Assembly: GCF_001613065.1 (NCBI RefSeq)
Contig: NZ_BDBQ01000037.1
Location: 124,001-188,000, forward strand
DNA: 64,000 bases
Source of the DNA: Nocardia miyunensis NBRC 108239
GTDB lineage: Bacteria; Actinomycetota; Actinomycetes; Mycobacteriales; Mycobacteriaceae
Direction of reading: 5' to 3'
Shown here: piece after piece, positions 1 through 8,895 of the stretch
How positions within the stretch are numbered: the stretch's first letter is position 1
Layout of the letters: each line of letters starts with the position of its first letter
The notes under the pieces: generated by a model
The model's database searches: none
What the model was told of the DNA's origin: nothing
The model's input: the letters and a program-made list of their open reading frames with translations, nothing else
Program-made: the position numbers and the translations under genes

Positions 1-549
1 GCGGCCGTCGGGGGCGTGGATCGGCGCGCTGTAACACACCCAGCTGTGCAGGGCGGCGATGAGATGTTCGGCGGAGAACACCGTGGCGGGCTGTCCGGTG
101 CACAGGGCCAGCGACATCGCGTTGGTGCCCATGTGCGGCTCGTCCCAGCGGCCGCCGGGGGCGAAGTTGAGCTGTTCGGCGCGCCTGCGCAGGACCCGCC
201 CGCCCGACACCCACAAGATGGTGCCGCGCTCGTCGGTGACGCACGCGGTGAACCCGGAATCGTCGGTGATGCTGTGCAATTCGTCGGCCAGCGCGGTCAC
301 CGGCGCGCGCAGCGGCGAATCCGCCCAGCGGATGGCGATCTCGGCGTCGTCGGCGGGTGCGGCGCGACGTTCGGGATCCACCGTGGTCAGCGAGCGCTGC
401 CAGGACCGGGCGACCTCGCTGCGCAACATGGTGCGTTCGGAACCGGTGTGGGGGACCGGTTCCGGGGTCGGGGCGTGCGGGATCGCCCAACGTGCCCACT
501 CCTGTTCCAGGGCGGCGCGCTGCTGGGTGAGGGTGCGCGACTGCGGCAT
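1..549 (-). CDS. GAF-domain transcriptional regulator (AcoR-like), 3' end outside window
   Basis: The coding frame runs from an ATG at 549 to the window edge without a stop, giving 183 N-terminal residues. The start reads MPQSRTLTQQRAAL. The helical segment SEVARSWQRSL and the later stretches ITDDSGFTACVTDERGTIL and MGTNAMSLAL are the pattern of actinobacterial GAF-domain regulators related to AcoR, which sense small ligands through the GAF domain and bind DNA through a C-terminal Fis-type helix-turn-helix. That HTH would lie beyond base 1, so DNA binding is not visible here. It is divergent from the F420 oxidoreductase at 658, with about 108 bases between them. The exact target and ligand are unknown. 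Confidence 0.72.
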   Translation of the reverse strand, partial: MPQSRTLTQQRAALEQEWARWAIPHAPTPEPVPHTGSERTMLRSEVARSWQRSLTTVDPERRAAPADDAEIAIRWADSPLRAPVTALADELHSITDDSGFTACVTDERGTILWVSGGRVLRRRAEQLNFAPGGRWDEPHMGTNAMSLALCTGQPATVFSAEHLIAALHSWVCYSAPIHAPDGR

Positions 550-657
550 GGTCACCAACCTCGTCGTCGGGCGAAGTCCGGGCGCTGCACCCCATGATTG
601 CGCATACCGGACCCGGTCGCGGGGAAATTGTCGGACCCGGCTGGTACACAGGGAACC

Positions 658-1533
658 ATGAGCTCACCGTTCCGGTTCGGCGTGAACATGTTCCTCACCG
701 ATTCCAAGAAATCCTGGGTCGAAAAGTGCCGCAGGGCGGAGGGTTCGGGCTTCGACGTGCTGGGCGTGGCCGATCATCTGGGTTTGCTGGCTCCGCTGCC
801 CGCGATGCTGCTGGCCGCCGAGGCGACCGAGCGGGTGCGGGTGAACTCGTTCGTGCTCAATGTCCCGTTCTACAACCCGACGCTGCTGGCCCGCGAGATC
901 GCCACCGTCGACCTGCTCACCGACGGCCGCGTCGAACTCGGCCTGGGCGCGGGGTACGTGAAGTCCGAATTCGAAGCCGCCGCAATCGAATTCCCGAGTG
1001 CGGGCCGCCGTGTCCAGCAGGTCGCCGACACCGCGAGAACCCTGCGCGCCACCTTCGCCGACCCGGACTACCGCCCGCGCCCGGCCCGCGCGGGCGGCCC
1101 GCCGCTGCTGATCGCGGGGTGGGGTGAGCGGATGCTGCGCGTGGCCGCCGAACACGCCGATGTGGTGGCCTTCACCGGCGGTGGCGCCACCGACAGCGGC
1201 CTGATCATCGCGGGCACCCCCGAGGAGCTGGACCAGCGCGTCGCGACGGTGCGTGAGCGGCTGGGCGAGCGTCGCGACACCACCGAATTCAACATCCTGA
1301 TCCAGCAACTGGCAGCGCCGAACGAACGCGCCGCCCTGCTCGAACGCCTGGCCCCCAACCTGCCCGCCGGCGCGGCCGAGCGCGCCGAGGAGATCCCGAT
1401 TCTGCTGGTCGGTACGCCCGAGCAGATGGCCGATCAACTCCGCGACCGGCGCGAACGCTACGGGATCAGCTACTTCACGGTCCTCGAGCCGAACATGGAC
1501 AAGATGGCCCGCGTCATCGAACTGCTGCGCTGA
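658..1533 (+). CDS. LLM-class F420-dependent oxidoreductase
   Basis: A 291-residue protein starting MSSPFRFGVNMF. It has the luciferase-like monooxygenase fold signature: an N-terminal beta strand (FRFGVNMF), GFDVLGVADH, a middle GRVELGLGAGYVKSEF, and GPPLLIAGWGERMLRVAAEHAD near residue 150. The stretch GRVELGLGAGY is typical of the F420-binding subfamily (TIGR03621-like) rather than FMN luciferases. Such enzymes transfer hydride between reduced F420 and varied substrates; the substrate here cannot be told. The start at 658 fits the family N-terminus better than the in-frame ATG at 598. It is probably monocistronic, convergent with the lipoprotein at 1552. Confidence 0.88.
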   Translation: MSSPFRFGVNMFLTDSKKSWVEKCRRAEGSGFDVLGVADHLGLLAPLPAMLLAAEATERVRVNSFVLNVPFYNPTLLAREIATVDLLTDGRVELGLGAGYVKSEFEAAAIEFPSAGRRVQQVADTARTLRATFADPDYRPRPARAGGPPLLIAGWGERMLRVAAEHADVVAFTGGGATDSGLIIAGTPEELDQRVATVRERLGERRDTTEFNILIQQLAAPNERAALLERLAPNLPAGAAERAEEIPILLVGTPEQMADQLRDRRERYGISYFTVLEPNMDKMARVIELLR

Positions 1534-1551
1534 ACGCGGTGCGCCCGGGCC

Positions 1552-1872
1552 CTACTTGTTGAGGAAGATGCCCGCGACGTCGGCGTTCTTGATCGGAGTC
1601 GAGGCATTGCGCTGATTGCTGCACAGGAAGTTCACCGACGCGATCGTCAGATCCACCGTCGTGCCCGCCGGTTCGTGATCGTTGCCGGTCTGCTGCTTGA
1701 TGAACTTCGTGATCGTCGTGCGCTGGGTGTCCTGATCCTGCTTCACATAATCGCTGCACGGGGTGTCGCCACCCTTGTTCAATGCCTTCTGGACATCGCT
1801 GCACCCGGTCAGAAGCGTTGCGGCAACACCCATCACGCCCACACCGGCAGCGGCCCATCGCAGGGACTTCAT
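1552..1872 (-). CDS. Small secreted lipoprotein, HdeA-like
   Basis: A 106-residue protein with a signal peptide (MKSLRWAAAGVGVMGVAATL) ending in the lipobox LTGC, so it should be lipid-anchored outside the membrane. The mature part has two further cysteines (TPCSDYVKQD and NFLCSNQRN) that could form a disulfide, with a short helical middle QRTTITKFIKQQTG. This layout resembles actinobacterial proteins annotated as HdeA-like acid-stress chaperones. The resemblance is recalled, not searched. A GAGAT-type ribosome site precedes the ATG. It ends 18 bases from the convergent oxidoreductase and is divergent from the M50 peptidase. Confidence 0.75.
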   Translation of the reverse strand: MKSLRWAAAGVGVMGVAATLLTGCSDVQKALNKGGDTPCSDYVKQDQDTQRTTITKFIKQQTGNDHEPAGTTVDLTIASVNFLCSNQRNASTPIKNADVAGIFLNK

Positions 1873-1976
1873 CGCGATCTCCTCTGCTGTACGCCGAGCC
1901 GACCCCGGCGATCCCGCCCGCCAGCTTAGGGTGTGGGCGTACTGCGCGCGGCGTAACGTACCGCTACCCTACGGCG

Positions 1977-2720
1977 GTGAGTTCGTCGCGCATCGCCGCA
2001 CCGCTATCGGTTTCCTCGGTTTCGGATCAGCTGGGACTGGTCTCCGCGCACCCACCGCTGTGGGTCATCGCCGCCACCGCGGCCGTCGCATTGGTACTGG
2101 TGTTGTACTCCCCGGTGTGGCGGATCCTGCGCACCGCGGTCACCATCGCGCACGAGGGCGGGCACGCGCTCGTCGCGGTACTGACCGGACGCACCCTGCG
2201 CGGCGTGCGCCTGCACTCGGACACCTCCGGGGTCACCGTCTCGCGCGGAAAACCCTACGGCCCCGGCATGATCCTGACCACGATGGCCGGATATCCCGCA
2301 CCGTCGCTGCTGGGCCTGGGCTGCGCGGTACTGCTGGGGATCGGGCGGCTGACGCTGATGCTGTGGCTGGTGGTCGCGGCGCTGGCGGTGCTGCTTCTGT
2401 TGATCCGCAACATGTTCGGCCTGCTCGCGGTGATCGTCGCCGGGGCGGTCGTATTCGTCGTGTCCTGGTACGGCGACGTGGTCGTGCAGGGCGTGTTCGG
2501 GTACGCGGTGGCGTGGTTCCTGCTGTTCGGCGGCCTGCGCGCGGTGGCCGAACTCCAGCGCGTGCACGTGCGCGGCGACGGCTCCGACGCCGACCAGCTC
2601 GCCCGCCTCACCCGGCTGCCCGCCATCCTGTGGGTGCTGGTGTTCGCCGCGGCGTCCCTGGCCTGCCTGGTCGGCGGCGGTCGCCTGCTGCTGACGCCCT
2701 GGCCGTTCACCACGGCCTGA
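1977..2720 (+). CDS. M50-family membrane metallopeptidase
   Basis: Starting at GTG 1977 the product has 247 residues. A first membrane helix (about residues 22-40) is followed by the zinc motif HEGGH within VTIAHEGGHALVAVLTGR (HExxH). At least five more hydrophobic segments follow, including LLGLGCAVLLGIG, LMLWLVVAALAVLLLL and LAVIVAGAVVFVV, with a short cytoplasmic loop before a last helix. This is the actinobacterial M50B-like peptidase pattern; related site-2 proteases cut membrane substrates, but no substrate is known for this branch. In-frame sequence upstream of 1977 overlaps the divergent lipoprotein gene and is unlikely to be translated. Confidence 0.85.
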   Translation: MSSSRIAAPLSVSSVSDQLGLVSAHPPLWVIAATAAVALVLVLYSPVWRILRTAVTIAHEGGHALVAVLTGRTLRGVRLHSDTSGVTVSRGKPYGPGMILTTMAGYPAPSLLGLGCAVLLGIGRLTLMLWLVVAALAVLLLLIRNMFGLLAVIVAGAVVFVVSWYGDVVVQGVFGYAVAWFLLFGGLRAVAELQRVHVRGDGSDADQLARLTRLPAILWVLVFAAASLACLVGGGRLLLTPWPFTTA

Positions 2721-2729
2721 AATACCGCT

Positions 2730-3545
2730 CTAGGGTCGCGATCCCTGCCCGGCGTACTCGCGCCACCGCCGCGCCTCACCCGGGCTCCCGCGCCGATCCA
2801 GCACCTCGGCCAGCCCCGTCATCGCGCGTACGTCACCGCGCTCGGCCGCGGCCCGCCACCAGCGTTCGGCCTCGTCGAACTCGGCGCGCCCGAACCGCAC
2901 CGCGCCCAGGTCGTACGCCGCACCCACATGTCCCAGACCCGCCGCCTGACCCCACAGCGCACACGCCTGATCGGTCTCACCGCGCCCGTGCATCGCCACC
3001 CCGAGGTCGTACAGCGCCCCGCTGTAGCGCGACTCGTCCGTCGGCGCGGTGCGAATCCCCACCGCCACAACCAGTTCCGCGAAATCCGGCGCGCCGACAC
3101 CCGTGCTGCACCGCAGCACCGGCGACCCGTCCTCGGACCGATCGGCCAGCACCCCGTATTCGCCCGTCCACGACACCGCGGTACCGTCCGCGCCCATCCA
3201 GACCGGTGTGAGCGTGAATCGCGCATCCGGTCCCGCACCGCACAATTCGACCTCCACACCACCGGACATCGCCTCGGTCCACACGTCCACCCCGCGCAGC
3301 CGCCGCCCGTCGAGCACCACATGCCCGCTCAACACCGACACCGCGATGCCCACACCGATCACTCCGGCCGGGGGAGCCGCGCGCCGCAGCGTCAAACTCA
3401 GCATCGTCGGATCCGCGCCCAGTGCCTCGCAATACATCGGCTGCACCACCTGCCCCTGCCACCGCACCGGCTCGGTTCCGCCGTACCGGTCGGCCAGCGA
3501 ACCACGCGAAAGGTCTTGCTCGTCAAAGAGGTACGACCCGGTCAT
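2730..3545 (-). CDS. Sel1/TPR-repeat protein
   Basis: A 271-residue protein starting MTGSYLFDEQD, chosen because AGGAGGCGGG lies just upstream of that ATG. The C-terminal third (from about residue 165) holds three Sel1-like helical repeats: SGALYDLGVAMHGRGETDQA, GHVGAAYDLGAVRFGRAEFD and GDVRAMTGLAEVLDRRG. The N-terminal part has no recognised domain; it contains alternating beta-type strands (GVIGVGIAVSVLSGHVVLDG). Sel1 repeats normally mediate protein-protein contacts. No signal peptide is visible, so it is probably cytoplasmic. It converges on the M50 peptidase, with nine bases between the stops. Confidence 0.8.
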   Translation of the reverse strand: MTGSYLFDEQDLSRGSLADRYGGTEPVRWQGQVVQPMYCEALGADPTMLSLTLRRAAPPAGVIGVGIAVSVLSGHVVLDGRRLRGVDVWTEAMSGGVEVELCGAGPDARFTLTPVWMGADGTAVSWTGEYGVLADRSEDGSPVLRCSTGVGAPDFAELVVAVGIRTAPTDESRYSGALYDLGVAMHGRGETDQACALWGQAAGLGHVGAAYDLGAVRFGRAEFDEAERWWRAAAERGDVRAMTGLAEVLDRRGSPGEARRWREYAGQGSRP

Positions 3546-3847
3546 GGTGCCCGCCTCCTTTCGCCGAAGGTGTCCCGGAGAACTCGCGCCATGCCGCGAT
3601 ACCGGCACCGGAAATATCGAACCCCTTGCCCCCGAACATGTTTCCGGGAACGGTACCGATTCGGCCACTGCTCGAAACCAGCCGAGCGGTATGCGCGAAA
3701 TGCGCCATTGCATTCGCCCGCAATACTATTCGCACGTTCGCACCCGGCGCGCGCGAACCGTCACCGCCATCGCGCGCAAGACCCCCGCGACGCCGGCGCA
3801 AGCCGCGTGCAAGGCCGGCGCAACCGCCACCGAGCACCGTGGCGGGC
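3546..3847. other. Intergenic region between divergent genes
   Basis: About 300 bases separate the Sel1 protein from the FAD monooxygenase. It must hold both promoters. I saw no convincing tRNA, hairpin or small gene. Composition is more mixed than the flanking genes, with a short A/T-richer patch around 3700-3740 that could hold promoter elements. Confidence 0.4.
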
Positions 3848-5350
3848 ATGAGCGAAACATTCGACGTCGTCGTTGCCGGAGCCGGACCCGTCGGACTGAT
3901 GCTCGCCTGCGAGCTTCGCCTCGCCGGTGCGCACGTCCTGGTCGTGGACCGGCTCCCCGAACCCGACCTCACGATCAAAGCGGGCTCGATCAACATTCCC
4001 ACCGCGCAGGCCTTCGACCGCCGCGGCCTGCTGCCGCAGCTGATCGAACGGCACCGCGCGATCCTCGCGCGCCTGGCATCCGCCAACCCGGGGGCATCGG
4101 TTCCCAGGCCTGTGGTTCACTTCGCCGGAATCTGGGTCGACCAGAACGACGTCGAGGACACCGACCCCGCCTTCGCCGAACTCGGCCCCGCCGCGGAAGC
4201 CACCATCGTCCCGCAGCAGGGCATCGAGGAAATCCTCACCGCCCGCGCGGGCGAGCTGGGCGTACCGATCCGCCGCGGCACCGAACTCACCGGATTCACC
4301 GACGACAGCGACAGCGTCACCGTCTGGCTCGGCGACGCCGTCGTGCGCGCGAGCTGGTTGGTCGGCTGCGACGGCGGCCGCAGCACCGTACGCAAACTCG
4401 CCGGATTCGATTTCCCCGGCGTGGACCCGCTGATCACCGGACATCAGGCCATCGTGGAGATGCGCGGCGCGGAGGGCATGCAGCGCGGCTGGTCCTGCAC
4501 CGACACCGGCATCTACGTGTACGGGCCGATGCCCGGGCGCATCCTGACCGTCCAATTCGACGGACCGCCCGCGGACCGCACCGCCCCGGTCACCGCCGCC
4601 GAACTCCAGCGCGCCCTGCGCGCGGTGTCGGGAATCGAGGTCGAGATCACCGCCGTGCACTCGGCCACCCGCTTCACCGACAACACCCGCCAGGCCACCG
4701 ACTACCGCAAGGGCCGCATCCTGCTGGCCGGGGACGCGGCCCACGTGCACTCGCCGTTCGGCGGGCAGGGCCTGAACCTGGGCGTCGGCGACGCGGTCAA
4801 TCTCGGCTGGAAACTCGCCGCCGTCGTCGCCGGACACGTTCGGGCCGATCTGCTGGACACCTACACCGCCGAACGTCACCCGATCGGGGAGTGGGTGCTG
4901 CACTGGTCCCGCGCGCAGGTCGCGATCATGCGCACCGACCCGCACAGCCGCGCCATGCGCGCGGTCACCGCCGAACTCCTGGCCACCCGCGACGGCGCCA
5001 CGGCGATGGTGAAGAAGATCTCCGGACTCGCGCAGCGCTACGACCTCGGCGACACGCACCCCCTGCTGGGCCGTGTCGTCCCCGACATCGCCCTCGCCGA
5101 TGGCACCCGCCCAGCCGAACACTGCATCGACGGACACGCCGTGCTGCTGGACCTCGCCGACACACCCGAGCTGCGCGGTATCGCCGCCCCCTGGCAGCGC
5201 GCGGTGCGGGTCGTCACCGCCAAACCCGTTGAACCACATGATCTCTCGGGCGTGCTGGTGCGCCCCGACGGCATCGTCGCCTGGGCCGCTCCCGACGGCG
5301 TCGCCGGTCTGCGTGAGGCTTTGGCCCGCTGGTTCGGCACCCCGGCATGA
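3848..5350 (+). CDS. FAD-dependent aromatic-type monooxygenase
   Basis: A 500-residue class A flavoprotein hydroxylase. The N-terminal Rossmann motif is VVAGAGPVGLMLACELRLAG, the second FAD/NADPH motif is VGCDGGRSTVRKLAG near residue 180, and the third is GRILLAGDAAHVHSPFGGQG near residue 290, followed by NLGVGDAVNLGWKL. Order and length match the group that includes rifampicin monooxygenase (Rox) and polyketide hydroxylases; the C-terminal thioredoxin-like tail is present but short. It inserts one oxygen into an aromatic substrate with NAD(P)H. Drug inactivation is possible but the substrate is not shown by sequence. A carboxymuconolactone decarboxylase-like gene follows 132 bases downstream behind its own palindrome. 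Confidence 0.88.
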   Translation: MSETFDVVVAGAGPVGLMLACELRLAGAHVLVVDRLPEPDLTIKAGSINIPTAQAFDRRGLLPQLIERHRAILARLASANPGASVPRPVVHFAGIWVDQNDVEDTDPAFAELGPAAEATIVPQQGIEEILTARAGELGVPIRRGTELTGFTDDSDSVTVWLGDAVVRASWLVGCDGGRSTVRKLAGFDFPGVDPLITGHQAIVEMRGAEGMQRGWSCTDTGIYVYGPMPGRILTVQFDGPPADRTAPVTAAELQRALRAVSGIEVEITAVHSATRFTDNTRQATDYRKGRILLAGDAAHVHSPFGGQGLNLGVGDAVNLGWKLAAVVAGHVRADLLDTYTAERHPIGEWVLHWSRAQVAIMRTDPHSRAMRAVTAELLATRDGATAMVKKISGLAQRYDLGDTHPLLGRVVPDIALADGTRPAEHCIDGHAVLLDLADTPELRGIAAPWQRAVRVVTAKPVEPHDLSGVLVRPDGIVAWAAPDGVAGLREALARWFGTPA

Positions 5351-5415
5351 CATCCGATCGCGCGGCCGCCGGTGCCCCGACGGCCGCCACTTCGCCCGCA
5401 CACCCGACCAGAACT

Positions 5416-5430
5416 ACTACAGAATGTAGT
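5416..5430. promoter_or_regulatory. Palindromic operator candidate (BlaI/CopY-like)
   Basis: A perfect inverted repeat ACTACA-GAA-TGTAGT lies 53 bases upstream of the AhpD-like gene. The arm sequence resembles ACTACA/TGTAGT operators bound by BlaI/MecI-type repressors, but the spacer is three bases, not two. No BlaI-type gene is in the window. Confidence 0.4.
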
Positions 5431-5482
5431 GGCATCGCGCTACGGTGAAACAACCACAAGCGCACACACGGGAGACAGCGAC

Positions 5483-6034
5483 ATGAGAGCGATCACCCGA
5501 ACACGTCACTACATCCGGGCCCTGGCCGACGCGCGACGTCATCGCACCGACCTGCTCGGCTGGCTCATCCGCAGACCGTGGCTCCTGCTGGGCACCGGCA
5601 CCTACGAAACCGCGCTCCTGCTCAGCAACCGCCTGGACCCGCGCCTGAAAGAGCTCGCCGAACTCAAAACCGCCGGTCTGATCGGCTGTGAATTCTGCCT
5701 CGACATCGGTTCCGCGCTCGCGCACTCGAGCGGACTCACCGAACGTCAGATCACCGACCTGCCCACTCACACCACCAGCGACGCCTACACCGATCTGGAA
5801 AAACTCGTCCTCACCCTCGCCGAGACCATGACCCGCACCCCGGCCGCCGCACTCGAACTCGAAGATCTGCGCACCCGCCTGCGTGCCACCCTGTCGGCAA
5901 CCCAATACGCCGAACTCGCCGCCACCATCGCCTGGGAAAATCAGCGCGCCCGCCTCAACCAGGCGCTCGGCGTCCGTCCCACCGGCATGGCCGACGGCAT
6001 GACCTGCGCACTGCCGCAACGATCCGGCAACTGA
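5483..6034 (+). CDS. Carboxymuconolactone decarboxylase / AhpD-like protein
   Basis: A 183-residue protein with GGGAGA upstream of its ATG. The central motif LIGCEFCLDIGSALAHSSGL has the CxxC pair and downstream His of the AhpD/CMD superfamily, preceded by LDPRLKELAELKTAGL, the usual lead-in helix. Such proteins act as small thiol peroxidase adaptors or, less often, as lactone decarboxylases. The CxxC favours a redox role. It lies downstream of a FAD monooxygenase and beside katG, which suits oxidative or xenobiotic stress. The palindrome at 5416-5430 may control it. It ends at a strong hairpin shared with katG. Confidence 0.85.
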   Translation: MRAITRTRHYIRALADARRHRTDLLGWLIRRPWLLLGTGTYETALLLSNRLDPRLKELAELKTAGLIGCEFCLDIGSALAHSSGLTERQITDLPTHTTSDAYTDLEKLVLTLAETMTRTPAAALELEDLRTRLRATLSATQYAELAATIAWENQRARLNQALGVRPTGMADGMTCALPQRSGN

Positions 6035-6092
6035 CCCGAATTCCCTACCGGCACAGGGTAATCTGCGCCGGATCAGGGGAGGGCCGCACACA

Positions 6093-6129
6093 GCGGTGCC
6101 CCCGGACCGCGTCGGTCCGGGGGCACCGC
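6093..6129. terminator. Strong bidirectional hairpin between CMD gene and katG
   Basis: The arms GGTGCCCCCGGACCG (6095-6109) and CGGTCCGGGGGCACC (6113-6127) pair perfectly around a three-base loop, and two further base pairs extend the stem outward. There is no T tract, as is common in actinobacterial terminators. It sits between two convergent genes and would serve both. Confidence 0.8.
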
Positions 6130-6142
6130 CGGCGAAACCGGA

Positions 6143-8377
6143 TCAGACCAGATCGAAGCGATCCAGGTTCATCACCTTCACCCACGCCGCGACGAAATCG
6201 TCGACGAACTTGCGCTTGGAGTCATCCTCCGCGTACACCTCGGTCAACGCCCGCAGCTGCGAGTTCGAACCGAACACCAGATCCACCCGGGTGCCGGTCC
6301 ACTTCAACTCGCCGCTCGCGCGATCCTTGCCCAGATAGGTGCCGTCATCGGCGGGCGAGGGCTCCCACTTGGTGCCCATATCCGTCAGATTCACGAAGAA
6401 ATCCGTGGACAGCACACCGGGCTTGTCCGTCAGAACGCCGTGCGTGGAGTTCTGATAGTTCGCACCCAGCACCCGCAGGCCGCCGACCAGCACCGTCAGC
6501 TCCGGCGCGCTCAACGTCAGCAGGTTCGCCTTGTCGATCAGCAGGTACTCCGCGGCCGAGCGGTTCGCCGCCTTGCCCAGGTAGTTGCGGAAACCGTCCG
6601 CCGAGGGCTCGAGCGCGGCGAAGGACTCCACATCGGTCTGCTCCTGCGTGGCGTCGGTACGACCCGCCGCGAACGGCACCTCGACCTCGAAACCGCCATC
6701 CTTGGCGGCCTTCTCCACCGCCGCCGAACCGGCCAGCACCACCAGGTCCGCGAACGAGATCTTCTTCCCGCCCGACTGCGCGGCGTTGAACGAATCCTGG
6801 ATGCCCTCCAGCGCTCGCACCACCAGAGCCAGCTCGTCGGGCTCGTTGACCTCCCAGCCGGCCTGCGGCTGCAGGCGAATCCGGCCGCCGTTCGCGCCAC
6901 CGCGCTTGTCACTGCCGCGGAACGACGACGCCGCCGCCCACGCGGTCGAAACCAGCTGTGCCACAGTCAGACCCGACTCCAGCACCTTCGCCTTCAACGC
7001 GGCCACATCCGCCGCGTCCACCAGCTCGTGATCCACCGCCGGAACCGGGTCCTGCCACAGCAGTTCCTCCGAGGGCACCTGCGAACCCAGGTACCGCACG
7101 ACCGGGCCCATGTCGCGGTGCGTCAGCTTGTACCAGGCCTTGGCGAAATCGTCCGCCAGTTCCTGCGGGTTCTCCAGCCACCGGCGGGTGATCTGCTCGT
7201 AGACCGGATCGAACCGCAGCGCCAGATCGGTGGTCAGCATGGTCGGGGTGTGAGTCTTGCCCTCGACATGCGCGTCGGGCACGGTGCCCGCGCCGCCGCC
7301 GTCGACCGGAATCCACTGCCACGCACCGGCGGGAGACTTCTGCAGCTCCCACTCGTACCCGTACAGAATCTCCAGGAACGTGTTGTCCCACTTGGTCGGC
7401 GTCGTGGTCCAGATGCCCTCGAGGCCCGAGGTCACCGCATCCTTGCCCACGCCGGTGCCGTTGCCGTTCTTCCAGCCCAGGCCCTGCTCCTCGAGCGGAG
7501 CGGCCTCCGGCTCGGGACCGACCAGATCGGCGTTGCCGTTGCCGTGGGTCTTGCCGAACGTGTGACCGCCCACGATCAGCGCCGCGGTCTCCACATCGTT
7601 CATCGCCATCCGCGCGAAGGTCTCACGGATGTCCACCGCGGCCTTCTGCGGATCCGGATTGCCGTTCGGGCCTTCCGGATTCACGTAGATCAGACCCATC
7701 TGCACCGCGGCCAGCGGATTCTCCAGATCCCGCTCGCCGGTGTACCGCTCATCGCCCAGCCAGATGTGCTCCGGGCCCCAGTACACGTCCTCCTCGGGCT
7801 CCCAGCGGTCCTCGCGGCCGCCACCGAAACCGAAGGTTTCGAAGCCCATGTCCTCCAGCGCGACATTGCCCGCGTACACGATCAGATCGGCCCACGACAG
7901 GTTCTTGCCGTACTTCTTCTTCACCGGCCACAGCAACCGGCGCGCCTTGTCCAGGCTCGCGTTGTCCGGCCAGCTGTTCAGCGGCGCGAACCGCTGCATG
8001 CCCGCGCCCGCGCCGCCACGGCCGTCCCGCACGCGGTAGGTGCCCGCGGCATGCCAGGCCATCCGGATGAACAGCGGACCGTAGTGACCGAAATCGGCGG
8101 GCCACCAGTCCTGCGAGGTGTGCATGACATCGACGATGTCCTGCTTCACCGCGGCCAGGTCCAGGGTCTTGAACGCCGCGGCATAGTCGAAGTCCTCGCC
8201 CAGCGGGTTGGCCACGGGCGGGTTCTTCTGCAGGATCTTCAGGTTGAGCTGGTCGGGCCACCAGTCACGGTTACTGCCGCCCTCCGACGGGTACTTCAAG
8301 CGGCCGTGTACCACGGGGCAACCGCCCACGGCGGGCTCGGTGTTCGCCTCTGCAATTGGCGGATGTTCCTCAGCCAC
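6143..8377 (-). CDS. katG: Catalase-peroxidase KatG
   Basis: A 744-residue bifunctional heme catalase-peroxidase that degrades hydrogen peroxide and, in mycobacteria, activates isoniazid. The GTG start at 8377 follows GAAAGGAA. The distal heme site RMAWHAAGTYR (W108, H109) is present. GLIYVNPEGP and FARMAMND supply the Tyr and Met that cross-link with the Trp. VGGHTFGKTHG holds the proximal His. The stretch AVTSGLEG keeps the Ser equivalent to M. tuberculosis Ser315. The N-terminal catalytic and C-terminal inactive peroxidase repeats are both complete and the length is usual for the family. It lies 37 bases behind furA, the standard repressor-enzyme pair. Confidence 0.97.
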   Translation of the reverse strand: MAEEHPPIAEANTEPAVGGCPVVHGRLKYPSEGGSNRDWWPDQLNLKILQKNPPVANPLGEDFDYAAAFKTLDLAAVKQDIVDVMHTSQDWWPADFGHYGPLFIRMAWHAAGTYRVRDGRGGAGAGMQRFAPLNSWPDNASLDKARRLLWPVKKKYGKNLSWADLIVYAGNVALEDMGFETFGFGGGREDRWEPEEDVYWGPEHIWLGDERYTGERDLENPLAAVQMGLIYVNPEGPNGNPDPQKAAVDIRETFARMAMNDVETAALIVGGHTFGKTHGNGNADLVGPEPEAAPLEEQGLGWKNGNGTGVGKDAVTSGLEGIWTTTPTKWDNTFLEILYGYEWELQKSPAGAWQWIPVDGGGAGTVPDAHVEGKTHTPTMLTTDLALRFDPVYEQITRRWLENPQELADDFAKAWYKLTHRDMGPVVRYLGSQVPSEELLWQDPVPAVDHELVDAADVAALKAKVLESGLTVAQLVSTAWAAASSFRGSDKRGGANGGRIRLQPQAGWEVNEPDELALVVRALEGIQDSFNAAQSGGKKISFADLVVLAGSAAVEKAAKDGGFEVEVPFAAGRTDATQEQTDVESFAALEPSADGFRNYLGKAANRSAAEYLLIDKANLLTLSAPELTVLVGGLRVLGANYQNSTHGVLTDKPGVLSTDFFVNLTDMGTKWEPSPADDGTYLGKDRASGELKWTGTRVDLVFGSNSQLRALTEVYAEDDSKRKFVDDFVAAWVKVMNLDRFDLV

Positions 8378-8414
8378 GGTATTCCTTTCGGGAGTGGGGT
8401 GATGCGGGCTGTTT

Positions 8415-8867
8415 TCAGATTCGAGATTGCGAACTGTGCTGGGCTGCAAGGCAATCGGGGCACAGACCCCAATACACGACCTCGGCCTCGTCCAGGACGA
8501 AACCGTTGGTGTCCGACGCGGTCAGGCAGGGCGCCTCGCCGACGGCGCAGTCGACATCGGCGATGACGCCGCAGGAACGGCACACGACGTGATGGTGGTT
8601 GTCGCCGACCCGGGTCTCGTAGCGCGCGACCGACCCCATGGGCTGGATACGTCGAAGCAGACCCGCGGCCGTGAGTGCGCGCAACACGTCGTACACGGCC
8701 TGGTGGGAGACCGTCCCGAGCGTTTCGCGCACTCGGCTCAGGATCGAGTCCGTATCGGAATGGGGTCGCTCGTGCACCGCGGCCAGAACCGCGATCCGCG
8801 GCGCGGTCACACGCAGAGCGGCACCGCGCAGCATGCGCTCGAACTCTGCTGTAGTGGACACATTCAT
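8415..8867 (-). CDS. furA: Fur-family repressor FurA
   Basis: A 150-residue Fur-family regulator. The winged helix spans LRVTAPRIAVLAAVHERP to VSHQAVYDVLRALTAAGLL, and the metal site includes DNHHHVVCRSCG (His cluster plus CxxC) and a C-terminal CPDC. It lies directly upstream of katG, as in mycobacteria and streptomycetes, where FurA represses the furA-katG unit and releases it under peroxide. The ATG at 8867 has no clear ribosome site upstream, which would fit the leaderless start known for mycobacterial furA. Confidence 0.95.
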   Translation of the reverse strand: MNVSTTAEFERMLRGAALRVTAPRIAVLAAVHERPHSDTDSILSRVRETLGTVSHQAVYDVLRALTAAGLLRRIQPMGSVARYETRVGDNHHHVVCRSCGVIADVDCAVGEAPCLTASDTNGFVLDEAEVVYWGLCPDCLAAQHSSQSRI

Positions 8868-8895
8868 AAGTATGACTCATTCAAGTCTTCATGGC
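8868..8895 (-). promoter_or_regulatory. Candidate furA promoter/operator
   Basis: Reading toward furA, the sequence just upstream of the ATG is GACTTGAATGAGTCAT followed by ACTTATGA. It is clearly richer in A+T than its surroundings, with a possible -10 (CATACT) next to the start codon. FurA autoregulates through an AT-rich box at this position in related genomes. The box itself is inferred from position and composition. Confidence 0.4.

Noticed and set aside
6440..8566. 700-codon open frame opposite katG
   Set aside because: Shadow of katG and furA; no domain and no ribosome site.
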